A stretch of 64,000 nucleotides of DNA from Acidobacteriota bacterium (GTDB lineage: Bacteria > Acidobacteriota > Terriglobia > Terriglobales > Acidobacteriaceae): positions 32,815 to 96,814 of the forward strand of contig JAJZVZ010000002.1 of NCBI GenBank assembly GCA_021846945.1. The letters are read 5' to 3'. The position numbers and the translations under genes were made by a program. Position 1 is the stretch's first letter; each line of letters opens with the position of its first letter. A model generated the notes under the pieces. That model made no database searches, was not told the DNA's origin, and was given only the letters and a program-made list of their open reading frames with translations. Of this stretch, positions 26,699 through 36,200 are shown piece by piece.

Positions 26699-27016
26699 AT
26701 GCGCATTTGTTTCTTGCTGAAAGTCCGGCAGGACAAGGTGGAGGAGTATAAAGCCCGCCACGCGCAGGTCTGGCCCGAGATGCTTGAGGCATTGCGCGAA
26801 ACCGGCTGGCGCAATTACTCACTGTTCTTGCGCCCGGATGGTCTTCTTGTCGGATATCTGGAGGCTGAAGACTTCAAGAAGTGTTGTGCCGAGATGAAGA
26901 AACATCCGGTGAATGCGCGCTGGCAGGCAGAAATGTTTCCTTTTTTCGAAACACTTGCAGGCGGCGCGGCGGATGATAACATGATTCCGCTCGAAGAAGT
27001 CTTTCACCTTGATTGA
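26699..27016 (+). CDS. rhaM: L-rhamnose mutarotase
   Basis: Dimeric ferredoxin-like fold enzyme interconverting alpha- and beta-L-rhamnose. The 105-residue product begins MRICFLLKVRQDKVEEYKARHAQVWPEM, with the active-site His at 22 in ARHAQVWPEM, and has GWRNYSLFLRPDGLLVGYLE as the conserved central strand pair and NARWQAEMFPFFE near the end. Length matches the family (about 104). GGAGG five bases before the ATG at 26699 decides the start over the ATG at 26696. It lies between the sulfatase/FGE pair and GH28, and links them to the GH78 and RhaT genes further on. Confidence 0.9.
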   Translation: MRICFLLKVRQDKVEEYKARHAQVWPEMLEALRETGWRNYSLFLRPDGLLVGYLEAEDFKKCCAEMKKHPVNARWQAEMFPFFETLAGGAADDNMIPLEEVFHLD

Positions 27017-27138
27017 GAAGCTTCCGCGAGGGAATAGCAATTTCACAATGCGCGGCGCCGGGTTACGCACGGCAAAACGCGCCTCACATGTTCCTTCTTG
27101 AAACGGCGCGGTTGACCTAGTTACGGAGGAGTGGTGGT

Positions 27139-28785
27139 ATGAAATCGTTGAATGGAGGGCGGCGCGATTTTTTGCGCGCGGGCAGTTTGGGCATGGCGAT
27201 AGCGGCAATTCCGGCAGCATCGTTGGCGGCAAGGGCTAAGGAGAAGGATGGCGAGGCTGGTTCGGCCGGTGTTTTCGATGTGCGCAGATATGGCGCAACG
27301 GGCGACGGCAAGACGCTGGACACGGCTGCCGTTAATCGCACGATCGAAGCAGCTGCGGCGGCGGGTGGCGGCGTAGTTGTCTTTCCGGCAGGGCAGTATC
27401 TCTGCTTTTCGATTCACTTGAAAAGTAATGTGCACCTGCACCTGGAGGAAGGCAGCACGATTGTGGCTGCCGATTCGCCCCTTCCTGGCCAGCAAACCGG
27501 TTACAACGGGGGCACCTACGATGCAGCAGAGCCGAACACGCCCTGGGAGGCGTATCAGGACTATGGCCATAACCACTGGCACAACTCGCTGATCTGGGGC
27601 GAGAACATCCACGACTTCAGCATTACCGGAACCGGACTGATCTACGGGAAGGGACTCAGCTTTGGGGCCAGCCGCGCCGCCCGCGGCAACTATCCAATCT
27701 ACTTGGCCGAGCAGGCCGGCGTGGGCAACAAGGCCATTGCGCTCAAGAACTGCCACAATGTGCTTCTGCGCGACTTCTCGATTCTTAAGGGCGGACATTT
27801 TGGTCTGCTCCTGACTGGCGTTGACAATCTCACCATCGACAATCTGAAGATCGACACTGACCGCGACGGCATGGACATCGATTGCTGCCAGAATGTGCGC
27901 GTGTCGAACTGCACAGTGAACTCGCCCTGGGACGACGGTATCTGCCCCAAGTCAAGCTTTGCGCTTGGCTATGCGCGGCCTACGCGAAACGTAACGATCG
28001 CCAATTGCTTCGTCAGCGGATGCTACGAGTTGGGCACGGTGCTGGACGGCACCTTCAAGAGGTTTCCGGCGGGCCCCCATGCCTACGGCACCGGGCGCAT
28101 CAAGTGCGGCACGGAGTCGAATGGCGGCTTCATCAACATCACGATCACCGGCTGCGTATTTGAGGGCTGCCGTGGCTATGCCCTGGAAAGCGTGGACGGG
28201 GCGCTGCTGGAAGACATCACCATCTGCAACACGACCATGCGCGATCTTAACTGCGGTCCGCTCTTCGTGCGCCTGGGCGCGCGTCTGCGGGGGCCAAAGG
28301 AGAGTACAAAGGTTGGCGTGGCGAGGCGCATCCTCATTGACAACCTGACTTGCCACAACGCGCCGATGCGGCTCAGTTCGGAATTGAGCGGGATTCCCGG
28401 CTATCCGATTGAGGATATGAAGCTATCGAACATCTACGTGGAGACCGCCGGCGGTGGCACCGCGGAGATGGCGCAGATTCAGCCGCCGGAGCGCGAGAAC
28501 GGATATCCCGAGCCGGGGATGTTCGGCCCCATGCCGGCATACGGCTTCTTCCTGCGGCATATGCGCAATCTTGAGATGAGCCATGTGGAGATTGCGACCA
28601 AGACCGCAGATGCCCGGCCGGCCATCTACCTGGCCGACGTGGAGCGGACGGATTTCTTCGCCATTACAGCTGCGCGCGCCGCCGCTGGAGCCTTTGCATT
28701 GCACAACGTAAAGGACCTGAGAATCGGCTGGAGCCGGGCGGCTGCGGACACCGCGCTTGCATCGGCGGACAACAAGATGCTGTGA
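27139..28785 (+). CDS. Glycoside hydrolase family 28 (polygalacturonase-like), exported
   Basis: Right-handed beta-helix enzyme of GH28, acting on galacturonan or rhamnogalacturonan-type chains. The N-terminus GRRDFLRAGSLGMAIAAIPAAS is a Tat signal. The pectate-lyase-like entry FDVRRYGATGDGKTLDTAAVNRTI is followed by the catalytic strand region KIDTDRDGMDIDCC, SPWDDGICPKSS (the DD pair) and GTGRIKCGTES (RIK). The classical GHG triad reads ELG here, a departure from canonical polygalacturonases, so unusual specificity is possible. GGAGG lies upstream of the ATG. At 548 residues it is on the long side. Confidence 0.85.
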   Translation: MKSLNGGRRDFLRAGSLGMAIAAIPAASLAARAKEKDGEAGSAGVFDVRRYGATGDGKTLDTAAVNRTIEAAAAAGGGVVVFPAGQYLCFSIHLKSNVHLHLEEGSTIVAADSPLPGQQTGYNGGTYDAAEPNTPWEAYQDYGHNHWHNSLIWGENIHDFSITGTGLIYGKGLSFGASRAARGNYPIYLAEQAGVGNKAIALKNCHNVLLRDFSILKGGHFGLLLTGVDNLTIDNLKIDTDRDGMDIDCCQNVRVSNCTVNSPWDDGICPKSSFALGYARPTRNVTIANCFVSGCYELGTVLDGTFKRFPAGPHAYGTGRIKCGTESNGGFINITITGCVFEGCRGYALESVDGALLEDITICNTTMRDLNCGPLFVRLGARLRGPKESTKVGVARRILIDNLTCHNAPMRLSSELSGIPGYPIEDMKLSNIYVETAGGGTAEMAQIQPPERENGYPEPGMFGPMPAYGFFLRHMRNLEMSHVEIATKTADARPAIYLADVERTDFFAITAARAAAGAFALHNVKDLRIGWSRAAADTALASADNKML

Positions 28786-28786
28786 A

Positions 28787-28829
28787 ATGAAAATGGGGAC
28801 CAGGCCATCCGGCATGATCCCCGTTTCAT
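28787..28829. terminator. Convergent hairpin between GH28 and sdhB (bidirectional terminator)
   Basis: ATGAAA-A-TGGGGA pairs with TCCCCG-TTTCAT with one bulge, about 12 pairs, around an 18-base loop. It begins right after the GH28 stop and faces the 3' end of sdhB, which stops at 28886. T-rich flanks are short on both sides. Confidence 0.5.
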
Positions 28830-28885
28830 CTTCGGTTATCGGCGCATCGTGGGCTGCTCAAACGCGTACAATCACCGGACGATGA

Positions 28886-29635
28886 TTACTTGCGCAGAAA
28901 ATCCTTCACCTTCTGCACCATCACATCGCGGCCCACATCGGAGATGGCCTCGGTGAGCGGAAGCTGCTTGGGGCAGGCCTCGACGCAATTCTGCGCATAG
29001 CCGCACTCCTGGATTCCGCCGTCGCCGGCCATGGCGCGCAGGCGCTCTTCCTTGAAGACCTTGCCGGTAGGATGGTTGTTGAAGAGCTTGACCTGAGCAA
29101 TGGTAGCCGCGCCAACGAAGCCGGTGGCCTCATTGAACTGCGGGCAGACCTCCATGCAGCAGGTGCAGCTGATGCAGTTTGAGAGCGGGTAATTGACCTC
29201 CTGCTGCTGCGGGAAGACGCGCGGGCCGGAGCCGAGATCGTAGGTGCCGTCGATGGGAACCCATGCCTTGACGGCCTTAAGGTTCTCAAAGAGCACCGAG
29301 CGGTCCACTTGCAGGTCGCGTACCAGCGGAAACTTTGAGAGCGGTTCGAGCCGAATGGGCTGCTCCAGATTCTCAATGAGCGCGGAGCAGGCCATGCGCG
29401 CCTTGCCATTGATGCGCATGGCACAGGAGCCGCAAATCTCCTCAAGACAATTTGAGTCGTATGTGACAGGCGTGGTGGAACGGCCGTCCGCGGTGACAGG
29501 ATTGGCGGCGATATCCATCAGGGCGCTGGTCACATTCATGCCGGGGCGCCACTGGATTTCGAATTTCTCCCAGACAGCGGGCGCATCGGGGCTGGCCTGG
29601 CGCTTGATTTCAATTTGTACGATTTTGTCTGCCAT
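28886..29635 (-). CDS. sdhB: Succinate dehydrogenase / fumarate reductase iron-sulfur subunit
   Basis: Electron-transfer subunit of complex II, carrying three Fe-S clusters between the flavoprotein and the quinone site. The N-terminal ferredoxin domain holds the [2Fe-2S] ligands (SNCLEEICGSC and MAC further on). The C-terminal helical domain has CISCTCCMEVCP and CGYAQNCVEACPKQLP for the [4Fe-4S] and [3Fe-4S] clusters. At 249 residues it is normal. It is the last gene of sdhC-sdhA-sdhB; the start is 17 bases after the sdhA stop. Confidence 0.95.
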   Translation of the reverse strand: MADKIVQIEIKRQASPDAPAVWEKFEIQWRPGMNVTSALMDIAANPVTADGRSTTPVTYDSNCLEEICGSCAMRINGKARMACSALIENLEQPIRLEPLSKFPLVRDLQVDRSVLFENLKAVKAWVPIDGTYDLGSGPRVFPQQQEVNYPLSNCISCTCCMEVCPQFNEATGFVGAATIAQVKLFNNHPTGKVFKEERLRAMAGDGGIQECGYAQNCVEACPKQLPLTEAISDVGRDVMVQKVKDFLRK

Positions 29636-29652
29636 TCGTCAGTCTCCCTCTG

Positions 29653-31431
29653 CTATTTGGCCACGTCGTAACGGCGCGGGCGCGGCTTGATGTGTTGAAT
29701 ATCGACATCTTCAAGCTCAAAGCGCGGACCGGTGCAATCGGGGTTGAAGCTGGCCTTTGTGGTTTTGAGGAACTTCTCATCGTTGCGTTCCGGGAAATCA
29801 GGCTTGTAGTGCGCGCCGCGGGACTCGTCGCGCAGGATCGCACCCTGAACGATGACGCGGGCAAGCACGAGCATGTTCTGCAACTGGCGCGCAAAGGCGA
29901 AGCTGGTGTTGGCCCATTGGCTCTTGTCGCTCAGGTTGACCTTCTTGTAGCGGTCCATCAACTCGACGACCTTTTCGTCCGCTTCCTTGAGTCCTTTGTT
30001 GTAGCGGGTGACGGTGGCGTGCTTGGTCATCACGTCGCCCAGTTCGCGCCACAGCTTGAAGGGATTCTCCGTGCCTTCATTCTGGAGCAGCTTACTGTTG
30101 ATCTCGGCCTGACGCGCCAGCTCGGCGGCCGCGCCGCTGTCGCCCTCGGCCGCAGGCAAACTCCTGGCATAGGCAAGGGCGTTGGGGCCGGCGACAAAGC
30201 CGCCAAAGATGCAGCTGACCAGCGAATTCGCGCCCAGGCGGTTAGCACCGTGGTATTGATACTCGCACTCGCCCGCGGCGAAGATGCCGGGTACGTTGGT
30301 CATCTGGTTGAAGTCGACCCAGAGGCCGCCCATGGTGTAGTGCATGCCGGGGAAGATCTTCATCGGCTCGTCGTGAGGATCGACGCCGACAAACTTCTCG
30401 TAGATCTCCAGGATTCCGCCGAGCTTGCGATCGAGGGTGGCGCGGTCAATGTGCGTCAGATCGAGGTAGACCATCGGCTGGCCGTTGAGGCCCAGACCTT
30501 CCTCGTAGACCACCTTGTGGATGGCGCGTGTGGCAATGTCGCGCGGAACAAGGTTGCCGTACTTGGGATACCACTCCTCAAGGAAGTAGAAGCGCTCGGC
30601 GGCGGGAATTTGCTTGGGATGGCGCTTGTCGCCGGGTGCGCGAGGCACCCAGACGCGGCCGCCCTCGCCGCGGGCCGACTCCGACATCAGCCGAAGCTTG
30701 TCTTCGCCGGGAATGGCGGTGGGATGCACCTGAATGAATTCGCCGTTGGCGTAGTAGACACCCTGTTGGAAGACAGCCGACTGTGCCGAACCGGTACACA
30801 CGACGGAGTTGGTGCTCTTGCCAAAGATGGCTCCAATGCCGCCGGTGGCCAGGATAATGGCGTCGGCGGGGAAGGAACGCAGCTCCATCGTCCGCAGGTC
30901 GAGCGCGGTAATACCGCGTGCTGTGCCCTTGGAGTCGATGATGGCGGAGAGAAATTCCCAGCCCTCGTACTTGCGAACCTTGCCGTCGGACTCATGGCGG
31001 CGCACCTGCTCGTCGAGCGCATAGAGAAGCTGCTGGCCGGTGGTGGCTCCGGCAAAGGCGGTGCGGTTATAGAGCGTTCCGCCGAAGCGGCGAAAGTCCA
31101 GCAGGCCTTCGGGAGTGCGGTTGAAGGGCACGCCCATGCGGTCGAGCAGATCGATGATGCCCGGCGCGGCCTCGCACATCGCTTTGACGGGCGTCTGGTT
31201 GGCCAGAAAGTCGCCGCCGTAGATGGTGTCGTCGAAGTGCTTGAAGGTGGTGTCGCCTTCCCCTTTGAGGTTTTTGGCGGCGTTAATGCCGCCCTGAGCG
31301 CAAACTGAGTGCGAACGCTTGACCGGGACGATCGAAAAGAGATCCACGGTGCCGCCGGCCTCGGCGATCTTGATGACCGCCGCGAGTCCGGCCAGGCCAC
31401 CGCCGATCACGATAATTCTGGGTGCTGCCAT
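29653..31431 (-). CDS. sdhA: Succinate dehydrogenase flavoprotein subunit
   Basis: Catalytic flavoprotein oxidising succinate to fumarate. The dinucleotide fold is IIVIGGGLAGLAAVIKIAEAG (split by residues 5-25), covalent FAD attachment is at the His of KRSHSVCAQGGINA, and catalytic parts include HPTAIPGEDKLRLMSESARGEGGRVW and the substrate Arg in YHGANRLGANSL. The 592-residue length and sequence style match the Bacillus-type (type B) complex II rather than the proteobacterial form. It lies between sdhC and sdhB, 92 bases downstream of sdhC. Confidence 0.95.
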   Translation of the reverse strand: MAAPRIIVIGGGLAGLAAVIKIAEAGGTVDLFSIVPVKRSHSVCAQGGINAAKNLKGEGDTTFKHFDDTIYGGDFLANQTPVKAMCEAAPGIIDLLDRMGVPFNRTPEGLLDFRRFGGTLYNRTAFAGATTGQQLLYALDEQVRRHESDGKVRKYEGWEFLSAIIDSKGTARGITALDLRTMELRSFPADAIILATGGIGAIFGKSTNSVVCTGSAQSAVFQQGVYYANGEFIQVHPTAIPGEDKLRLMSESARGEGGRVWVPRAPGDKRHPKQIPAAERFYFLEEWYPKYGNLVPRDIATRAIHKVVYEEGLGLNGQPMVYLDLTHIDRATLDRKLGGILEIYEKFVGVDPHDEPMKIFPGMHYTMGGLWVDFNQMTNVPGIFAAGECEYQYHGANRLGANSLVSCIFGGFVAGPNALAYARSLPAAEGDSGAAAELARQAEINSKLLQNEGTENPFKLWRELGDVMTKHATVTRYNKGLKEADEKVVELMDRYKKVNLSDKSQWANTSFAFARQLQNMLVLARVIVQGAILRDESRGAHYKPDFPERNDEKFLKTTKASFNPDCTGPRFELEDVDIQHIKPRPRRYDVAK

Positions 31432-31523
31432 GAATGCTTCCTCTTAAAAGTTCGAGGGTCGGAGATCAGAGATCAGGGACCGGTTTTTGAGCTGCCGGCA
31501 TGGATCCGGAAGCCAGGAGCGAT

Positions 31524-32279
31524 TCAAACCGACAAGCCGGGACTAACCGGCGCGGTTAAATACGAAAGGGGGACTATGTCGGGAGCATTCTGGTACTTCG
31601 GTCCGACAAAGGCCCAGATGCTGGCCAGGCCCATGACCGCCAGCAGCACGCCAATCGCGGTGCAAACGTAACCGAAGCGACGGCGGGATTTCTTCCCGGG
31701 AGTAATACCCCACTTTGCGGCAAAGAGCCAGATGCCATAAGCGAAGTGCCAGCAGACGGCGATCATGGCGATCACGTAGATGGCGAGCATCCATGGATTG
31801 GACAGCTCATGCTGCACTTTGGCAAAGGCCGCTCCCGGGTGTTCGGGAAGACTGATGCCCATGAAGCGCTGCCGGATTACGTGCTGCAAAATATACGCAA
31901 ACGCGATGATGCCGGTGTAGCGCTGAGCGGTGTACATCCAGTTGCCCGACCACGGATAGTAAACAACATTGGATTTGCCGCGGAGCCAGATGTAGAGGCC
32001 ATAGATGCCGTGATAGAGGAGCGGCAGGAAGATAAATACCCACTCCAGGATGCGGACAAGAGGCAGGCTGTTCAGAAACCTTACCTGTGCGCCGTAGGCG
32101 GCTGGCCCTTTGAGCGCCTCGTAATTCGAGAGGAGGTGTTCGAGAAGGAATGCGCCGATGGGAATGATTCCGAGCAGTGAATGAAGCTTATGCCAGAGAT
32201 ACGACGTCCCCTGACCGGCTCGCAGAGGTTGCACGCCGCGGCGAACAGTGGGCGCGGCAGCGGATTGGGCAGTTGCCAT
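31524..32279 (-). CDS. sdhC: Succinate dehydrogenase cytochrome b558 subunit
   Basis: Five-helix, single-chain membrane anchor of type B complex II, binding two hemes and menaquinone. Hydrophobic segments and conserved His occur in YLWHKLHSLLGIIPIGAFLLEHLLSN, FIFLPLLYHGIYGLYIW, RYTGIIAFAYILQHVIRQR and AVCWHFAYGIWLFAAKWG, with a last helix near residues 205-228. At 251 residues it is slightly longer than usual because of an N-terminal lead of about 20 residues. First gene of sdhCAB. A promoter match lies about 83-112 bases upstream of the start. Confidence 0.92.
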   Translation of the reverse strand: MATAQSAAAPTVRRGVQPLRAGQGTSYLWHKLHSLLGIIPIGAFLLEHLLSNYEALKGPAAYGAQVRFLNSLPLVRILEWVFIFLPLLYHGIYGLYIWLRGKSNVVYYPWSGNWMYTAQRYTGIIAFAYILQHVIRQRFMGISLPEHPGAAFAKVQHELSNPWMLAIYVIAMIAVCWHFAYGIWLFAAKWGITPGKKSRRRFGYVCTAIGVLLAVMGLASIWAFVGPKYQNAPDIVPLSYLTAPVSPGLSV

Positions 32280-32361
32280 GAGAGTCAGCTCCTAAAGGCG
32301 GCTGGTCGAAAGCGTTTTTTTGGGTACAGACACTGAAAATTGTTTCTATTGGTTCAACAGC

Positions 32362-32391
32362 ATTATTTGAGTCTACCTCGTTTCGCGTCAA
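32362..32391 (-). promoter_or_regulatory. Sigma-70-type promoter of sdhCAB
   Basis: Reading leftward, TTGACG (32391-32386) and AATAAT (32367-32362) are separated by 18 bases. An AGGAG ribosome site follows nine bases before the sdhC ATG. The 80-base leader contains a run of seven A (template T) but no clear hairpin. Confidence 0.5.
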
Positions 32392-32437
32392 GGCGACGGG
32401 TGGCAAATTTACGATGCGGTGAACAATTATTGAACCT

Positions 32438-33061
32438 TCAGAGGCCCAGTTCGGGCAGCAGGGCAAGGATGGCACGGCCGCGATGACTGAGCGAGAGCTT
32501 GGTTTTCAGATCGAGTTCCGCCATGGTGCAGCCGAGCTCAGGCAGATAAAAAAGAGGGTCGTAGCCGAAGCCGCCGGTGCCGCGTGGAGCGTTGAGGATC
32601 ACGCCTTCAACCGAGCCATCGGCAGTATGAAGAACAGAGCCGTCGCGGGCGGCGACGAGCACGCAGTGGTAACGTGCGGTACGCTGGGCCTCGGGTATTG
32701 TGGCCAGCCGCTGTAGCAGCACCATGTTGTTCCACACGTCGGTGTTGTCGTTCGCATCGGGCGAGTCGATCAGACCCGAGTCGGCGGCAAAGCGCGCGGA
32801 GCGGACGCCCGGGGCGCCGTCGAGCGCATCCACCTCCAGGCCGGAGTCATCGGCGAGCACCAGCTTGCCAGGGGCCAGGCGGGAGTAGTAAACGGCTTTG
32901 ATGGTGGCATTTTCAGCAAAGGTAACGCCGTCTTCCTCGGGTGCCGGAATGGTGTCGAGGCCGGGCAATGGGTCAATGGCTACGGAGTGCGTCTCGGCCG
33001 CGGTGCGGAAATCGCGCAACTTGCCCTGGCTGGTAGTGGCGGCATACAGATGAACGGCCAT
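32438..33061 (-). CDS. rdgB: dITP/XTP pyrophosphatase (RdgB/HAM1 family)
   Basis: Hydrolyses non-canonical purine NTPs (ITP, XTP, dITP) to monophosphates to protect nucleic acids. The family core is present: an N-terminal AATTSQGKLRDF (S/T-x2-N/G-K-like substrate loop), VTFAENATIKAVYYS, the acidic metal site LVLADDSGLEVDALDGAPGVRSARFA, and FGYDPLFYLPELGCTMAELDLKTKLSLSHRGRA. At 207 residues it is of usual length. It lies alone between sdhC and the divergent GH78 gene. Confidence 0.95.
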   Translation of the reverse strand: MAVHLYAATTSQGKLRDFRTAAETHSVAIDPLPGLDTIPAPEEDGVTFAENATIKAVYYSRLAPGKLVLADDSGLEVDALDGAPGVRSARFAADSGLIDSPDANDNTDVWNNMVLLQRLATIPEAQRTARYHCVLVAARDGSVLHTADGSVEGVILNAPRGTGGFGYDPLFYLPELGCTMAELDLKTKLSLSHRGRAILALLPELGL

Positions 33062-33283
33062 AATGCAAGTGTAACGGGAGCGGCGCCGGCCTTAGCCCTC
33101 GCGCCGCAGCGGCCTTTTGCTTTGACAGAGGTGTCCGGCATTGCTTAAGTTAAAGCGGCGCGGAAAATATTTCATTTGGTAATTCTGTGCGCGGACTCGC
33201 CGATGGAGCGGGGTCAGGGTGTCCTTACGGTTTGCGGCGAAGGAGCCCGAAGAGGGCAGGTGCATGAAGGAGCAAGTCAAGCG

Positions 33284-36200
33284 ATGAAGAATCTGGGGAT
33301 GAACTGGATGATGAGCGCGGTCGTGTTCGGTGCGTTGGCGTTGTCGGTCGTGGCGCAAACAGGTGCGGGTCTTGCCGGGCCGGAGTCCCTGCAAGTTGAC
33401 AACCTGAAGACGCCGTTGGGGATCGACGATCCGGTGCCGCGATTTTCGTGGCAGTTGCATGACCCGGCGCAAGGGGCGCGGCAAACGGCCTATGAAGTAC
33501 TGGTTGCGTCGAGCGAGGACTTGCTGAGCGAGGGCAAGGCGGACGTCTGGGATAGCGGGCGCATCCAGTCGGGTGAGTCGCTCAATGTGCATTACGCCGG
33601 TCCCTCCCTCAAAGCGAGCACACGCTACTATTGGCGCGTGAAGGTCTGGGGTGCGGCGGACAAAACGTATCCAGAGAGCGGGATTGGCTGGTGGGAGACG
33701 GGCCTCATGCATCCGCAGGACTGGCAGGCGCAGTGGATCGGCTACGAAACGCCGGAAGAAGCCGCCGTGCGTCACGCTTCCGCGCTGTGGATTGCCAATC
33801 CTGATGCGAAGGCCGTAGCGGCGGAAAGGAGAAGCGAGCAGCGCTTTGACTACCGCACGACGGTGACGCTGGACAAGCCCGTGAAGAGCGCCGCGCTCTA
33901 TGCCACAGGGCAGGATGCGGTGTCGGCGTGGATCAACGGCGTGCAGGTGCTCAAAGCCGCTCCCCTGCCGCCGTGGAAGCAGATGCCGTGGAAGAAGTTC
34001 GTGCGCACGGATGCAACAGGAAAGCTAAGCAACGGAGCCAATGCCATCGCTATTGAAGCCGTGCATTATGTCGCCAATCCAAACGGAATGGTGACAGCAG
34101 ATCCGCCGCCAATGGTCGCGACTCTGTTCGTGGAGTACACGGATGGAACCACGGCGACTTTTGCCAGCAACACGGACTGGAAGACGGCGGCTCATGCGGC
34201 GCCGGGTTGGCAGCGCAAGGCATTCAACGATGCGGGATGGAAGAACGCGGTGGCGTGGGGGGGCGCGACGCAGACGGCCGCGGTGGCGCTGGGGAATCCG
34301 TGGATTCCCGACGCTGTGAAGGCTTTGCGGGATACCTTCAAAATCGAGAAGCCGGTGAAGTCGGCACGGCTGTATACCACCGCGCTGGGCGCCTATGAGA
34401 TGTTCCTGAACGGCAGGCGCGTGGGAGACGACGTGCTGGCGCCGGGATGGACCGACTATCGCATCCGCGTCATGTACCAGACCTATGACGTGACCGCGCA
34501 GGTCAAAAACGGAGAGAACGCGATTGGCGCGCTGCTGGCGCCGGGATGGTATGCAACCCCGCTCGAATGGTTCCAGCGGCCCAACAACTACGGTGTGACG
34601 CCACCTGCGCTGCGCGCGCAACTGCGCATCGAATACGCGGATGGCAGCACGGAATCGGTGACGACGAATGCGAGTTGGCAGGCGAACCGATCGTGGATTC
34701 TGCATGCCGAGATTTACGACGGCGAGAGCCAGGACGCACGCATGGCAGAGCCGGGCTGGGATACGGCGGGATTCGATGCGAGCGGCTGGAAGAGCGTGAT
34801 CACAATCAACCCGAATCCGGTGAAAATCGAGGCGCAGGAGTTTCAGTCGATTCGCGTTGAGCGCACTGTGTCTGCCGTGTCGGTGAAAGAGGTCAAGCCC
34901 GGCGTGTACATTTACGACTTTGGGCAGAACCTCGCCGGCGTGGAGAAAGTGCGCGTCCAGGGGCCGGCGGGAGCCGTTGTCCGGCTGCGGTTTGGCGAGG
35001 TGCTGAATCCGGATGGGACGCTGTACACCGAGAATCTGCGCACGGCCAAGGCCACTGATCACTTCATCCTGAGCGGCAGGGGCGTGGAGGAGTTCACGCC
35101 GCAATTCACCTTCCACGGTTACCGCTACGCTGAGCTGTCCGGACTGCCCACCGCGCCGGGATTGGGTGCGGTCACCGCCGTCGTCGTCCATACGGCCGCT
35201 CCGTTGACCACCAGGCTTGACACCGGCAGCACAATGATCAACAAGCTGTGGAGCAATATTCTGTGGGGGCAGCGGTCGAATTTTGTGGGTGTGCCCACCG
35301 ATTGTCCGCAGCGCGATGAGCGGCTTGGCTGGACGGCGGATGCGCAGGTCTTCTGGCGCGCAGCCTCGTACAACATGGCGCTGGCGGCCTTCTCGCGCAA
35401 GTATGCCGGCGATATCCGCGGCTCGCAGGGCGGCACGCCATACTTTGGCATCTATGCTCCGGGTACGGCTGAGCCTCATTCAGGTTCCGGCGCGGGCTGG
35501 AGCGACGCGGGTGTCATCATTCCGTGGACCTCGTGGCTGCAAACCGGCGACACCAGCATCATCCGGCAGAACTGGGCGGCGATGGAAAAGTATCTGAACG
35601 CGATCGAAGCCGCCAATCCCGATCATCTGTGGATACACGATTCCGGAACGCCCTTCGGAGACTGGCTCGCGCCCGAGGGCAAGACCGATTATGTGCTGAT
35701 CGCGACGGCCTATTGGGCATACGACGTGACGCTCATGGAGCAGATGGCGCATGCCATCGGCCACGAGCAGGATGCGGAGCGCTTTGCGCAGCTCTTCGAG
35801 AAGATTCGCGCCGCCTTCCAGAAGCGATTTGTCAGTGCCGATGGCTTCGTAGCCGGCGCCGACAACAGCGCCTCCACATTTGGCCAGATCGACAACCCGA
35901 ATGCGCGGAGCCGGGGCGGCGACACGCAGACCGGCTACGTGCTGGCGCTCCACATGAATCTGTTGCCGGAGAATCTGCGTGCTGCCGCCGCCAAACGCCT
36001 GGCAGACAAGATTCACGCAAACCACGATCTGCTGGGCACGGGTTTTCTGGGCACGCCGTATCTGCTGGCGGAACTGACCAAGGCCGGTTACGCCGAGCTG
36101 GCTTACAAGCTGCTGCTCAATACCGGATACCCTTCGTGGGGCTACATGGTCGAGCATGGCGCCACGACGATGTGGGAGCGGTGGAACGGCGACAAGATGC

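Noticed and set aside
29692-31308. 538-codon plus-strand open frame inside sdhA
   Set aside because: Antisense shadow; His and Val richness reflects the complementary codons.
33092-33775. 227-codon minus-strand open frame overlapping the start of GH78
   Set aside because: Overlaps the GH78 signal peptide and its first domain; no ribosome site or family resemblance.
34025-35479. 484-codon minus-strand open frame inside the GH78 gene
   Set aside because: Antisense to a clear rhamnosidase; composition is typical of a high-GC reverse frame and no family features appear.
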